This document shows positions 7,257 through 8,742 of a DNA stretch of 8,742 nucleotides, one piece after another; position 1 is the first letter of the stretch, and every line of letters begins with the position of its first letter. The stretch is taken from NCBI GenBank assembly GCA_002454335.1, contig DKIP01000059.1:1-8742 (forward strand), written 5' to 3'. The position numbers and the translations under genes are program-made. Below the pieces are notes generated by a model. That model did no database searches. It was not told the DNA's origin and saw only the letters and a program-made list of their open reading frames with translations. The DNA is from Cytophagaceae bacterium UBA6715 (GTDB lineage: Bacteria; Bacteroidota; Bacteroidia; Cytophagales; Spirosomataceae).

Positions 7257-8615
7257 TAGCCCCATTTCTCTTCCCAACACAGGAAGGTCCAAGCCATCAA
7301 ATGTTCCGGATGACATCATCAGGAGGTTCGCATTTGACCAGGTTTGGTCTAAAATTTCCTGTTTTAGCGTTTCCGCATCACGGATGACTTTCAGGTTCGG
7401 ATGTTTGAAATAAGTTTGTACAACGGATTCTTCCATGCGATCCATGCGTTTGATTTCCCGCGCATGTTCACTTAAATAGATAATTGCTTCATCCGCCAAA
7501 TCTAAGGTTCCCGCATATTCTGGTAAGAAGGCTGGATTCAAACTACTAAATGTATGTAATTCTAAACAGGCAACGAGTTTTCGGCTAGGGAATTGATTCT
7601 TTAATGCCTGTGTCGTCGCTTTAACTTTAGATGGAGCATGAGCAAAATCCTTATATAGTAAGCTTGTTTCCGATGAGGCTACTAATTCTAATCGCTTGGC
7701 AGCGCCCTTAAATGTGGCAATCGCCTCATAAAAATCGCTGGAGTTTACTCCAATTTGCTCACAGATTAAACGTGCGCCATTCAAATTTTTCAAGGAGTGT
7801 TCCCCGAAAACGTGGATCGGATAGGACTTCCCATCTTCTCCTTTCAGCATGGTTTGTCCGTGTTCGATTTTCGCCGGGTGAGCCTCATATCCCGTTTTTT
7901 CGCAATGTTCTGGACAGTCGGCCGCTAAATCCTTCAATACCGAATCGGTTTGGTCAAAGAACAAACTGCCTGCTTTGGGTAATCCAGCAATTAAAGTTTT
8001 GAAGGAATCTGTATAAGATTCAAAAGTTGGATAGACGTTTATATGATCCCAGGCAATCCCAGAAATCAAACAAATATGCGGCTGGTATAATAAAAATTTC
8101 GCCCGACGGTCGATCGGCGAAGCAAGGTATTCATCCCCTTCGATGATGATGATAGGTGCATCGGATAGTGAAGCCATAAGTTCGAAACCTTCGATGCGTG
8201 CGCCCACTAGATAGTCAAATTTACGTCCTAAGGTTTTAAGAACATGCAGTACCATCGAGGTAATGCTGGTTTTGCCGTGACTTCCTGCAATGACGATGCG
8301 TTGCTTGTTAATACTTTGCTTATATAAATAAGAAGGGTAGGATTCTACGGGAATACCTAATTCCTTTGCTTTCAGTAATTCGGGATTGTCAGGTCGCGCG
8401 TGCATGCCTACAATGACTGCCTCTAAATCTGTCGTTATTTTTTCAGGAAACCACCCCAATTCCTCAGGTAAGATACCATGTTGGGCCAATAAACTTTTGG
8501 AAGGCTCATAAATCTCATCGTCGGAGCCACTGATTTCATAGCCTTTTGATTTCAATGCTAATGCTAAATTGTGCATGGCAGCGCCGCCGATTGCGATAAA
8601 ATGTATTTTGGGCAT
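7245..8615 (-). CDS. mpl: Mpl-type Mur ligase (UDP-N-acetylmuramate:L-alanyl-gamma-D-glutamyl-meso-diaminopimelate ligase)
   Basis: The protein has 456 residues, matching E. coli Mpl in length, and is cytoplasmic. It shows three Mur-ligase domains: an N-terminal Rossmann-like domain opening with IHFIAIGGAAMHNLALAL; the ATPase domain with P-loop GSHGKTS (111-117), EGDEY (159-163) and WDH (189-191); and a C-terminal domain with KRLE (307-310) and KDFAHAP (322-328). The EGDEY motif and the closing LLMMSSGTFDGL track E. coli Mpl (IEADEY, ILVMSNGGFGGI) more closely than MurC. Mpl attaches recycled murein tripeptide to UDP-MurNAc, saving de novo synthesis. Differences from E. coli Mpl include DFAHAP for DFAHHP and GEHSLKNLNG (271-280) for GEHNMHNG. 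MurC is the main alternative, but the pattern favours Mpl. It is a single gene with its own upstream region, and its 3' end overlaps the DUF349 gene. Confidence 0.9.
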   Translation of the reverse strand: MPKIHFIAIGGAAMHNLALALKSKGYEISGSDDEIYEPSKSLLAQHGILPEELGWFPEKITTDLEAVIVGMHARPDNPELLKAKELGIPVESYPSYLYKQSINKQRIVIAGSHGKTSITSMVLHVLKTLGRKFDYLVGARIEGFELMASLSDAPIIIIEGDEYLASPIDRRAKFLLYQPHICLISGIAWDHINVYPTFESYTDSFKTLIAGLPKAGSLFFDQTDSVLKDLAADCPEHCEKTGYEAHPAKIEHGQTMLKGEDGKSYPIHVFGEHSLKNLNGARLICEQIGVNSSDFYEAIATFKGAAKRLELVASSETSLLYKDFAHAPSKVKATTQALKNQFPSRKLVACLELHTFSSLNPAFLPEYAGTLDLADEAIIYLSEHAREIKRMDRMEESVVQTYFKHPNLKVIRDAETLKQEILDQTWSNANLLMMSSGTFDGLDLPVLGREMGLLSV

Positions 8616-8636
8616 AATAACTTAATCTGTAATTCG

Positions 8637-8668
8637 TTTGCAAAGTACATACTTTTATTGCAGTTTTG
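8637..8668 (+). promoter_or_regulatory. Candidate Bacteroidota-type promoter for the right-edge gene
   Basis: TTTG at 8637-8640 is followed after 20 bp by CAGTTTTG at 8661-8668. This is close to the Bacteroidota pattern TTTG-N19-TAnnTTTG, with one mismatch in the downstream box. Initiation would fall near 8675, giving a ~44-nt leader before the ATG at 8719. The call rests on motif similarity alone. Confidence 0.4.
8641..8648 (-). promoter_or_regulatory. Candidate -7 box of the mpl promoter
   Basis: Read on the minus strand, this is GTACTTTG followed by CAAA, similar to the TAnnTTTG(C) box of Bacteroidota promoters. It lies 25 bp upstream of the mpl ATG, a usual distance. No TTTG is seen at the expected -33 position, so support is partial. 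It directly abuts the TTTG of the plus-strand candidate promoter. Confidence 0.35.
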
Positions 8669-8683
8669 CACGTTTTTCCACAA

Positions 8684-8701
8684 ACTCAAGTGCGCTTGAG
8701 T
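8684..8701. repeat. Perfect short hairpin / near-palindrome in the divergent region
   Basis: ACTCAAG (8684-8690) and CTTGAGT (8695-8701) are perfect complements around TGCG. If the candidate plus-strand promoter is used, this stem lies about 10 nt into the leader and 17 bp before the ATG at 8719. Only a short GTTTG follows on the minus strand and nothing T-rich on the plus strand, so a terminator role is weakly supported. An operator or leader hairpin is equally possible. Confidence 0.5.
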
Positions 8702-8718
8702 ACAATTCATCTGACTGA

Positions 8719-8742
8719 ATGAAAAATTACGTCGATCTAATT
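8719..8742 (+). CDS. Start of a plus-strand gene running off the right edge
   Basis: An ATG at 8719 opens a frame of eight codons (MKNYVDLI) to the window edge. It stands divergent to mpl and downstream of a candidate promoter. The peptide resembles the opening of Bacteroidota arginine decarboxylases as I remember them, which often begin with a similar xNxYxDLI pattern. Eight residues cannot prove this. The existence of a gene start is plausible, its identity is a guess. Confidence 0.4.

Noticed and set aside
7712..8002. Plus-strand 96-codon open frame inside mpl
   Set aside because: It is antisense to the central part of the Mur ligase and has no recognisable motif or promoter.
1..8742. tRNA, rRNA, CRISPR array, insertion sequence, toxin-antitoxin or phage-defence genes
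   Set aside because: I read both strands for direct-repeat arrays, transposase motifs and RNA-gene signatures and saw none. Almost all of the window is filled by recognisable genes.

Overview
The window reads as chromosomal DNA of a Bacteroidota bacterium, probably of the Cytophagales type. This is an inference from three things. No start codon has a Shine-Dalgarno sequence. Upstream regions carry TTTG / TAnnTTTG-like boxes typical of the Bacteroidota housekeeping sigma factor. The DUF349 protein, the Mpl-type ligase and the pectin enzyme resemble forms I associate with this phylum. Genus cannot be fixed from sequence reading alone.

Layout. Positions 1-479 (+) are the 3' end of a gene that began outside the window. 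It faces a secreted 728-residue enzyme on the minus strand (552-2738) that joins an N-terminal SGNH rhamnogalacturonan-acetylesterase-type domain to a C-terminal GH28 polygalacturonase-type domain. A strong stem-loop with 13-bp perfect arms (509-548) lies between the two convergent genes. Upstream of the pectin enzyme, also on the minus strand, is a tightly packed set transcribed ettA, then a DUF486 membrane protein, then a MoxR-family AAA+ ATPase (5788 down to 2791), with junctions of 0 and 1 bp. An AT-rich divergent region (5789-5981) separates ettA from a plus-strand DUF349 gene (5982-7256). The 3' end of the DUF349 gene overlaps the 3' end of an mpl-type Mur ligase gene (7245-8615, minus) by 12 bp. 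A second divergent intergenic region (8616-8718) holds promoter-like boxes and a perfect 7-bp-arm hairpin. The first eight codons of a further plus-strand gene appear at the right edge.

Functionally the window is a mix. The left end is pectin degradation: the bifunctional enzyme would deacetylate and hydrolyse pectic chains outside the cytoplasm, and the truncated neighbour may or may not belong to the same pathway. The middle and right are housekeeping: translational control (EttA), a chaperone-like AAA+ ATPase, a DUF349 protein of unknown role, and murein tripeptide recycling (Mpl). I found no RNA genes, CRISPR arrays, insertion sequences or phage genes, and no clear undescribed multi-gene system. 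The items most worth a second look are the esterase-hydrolase fusion, the MoxR ATPase without its usual partners, the long hairpin between the convergent genes, and the compact divergent promoter region at the right edge.
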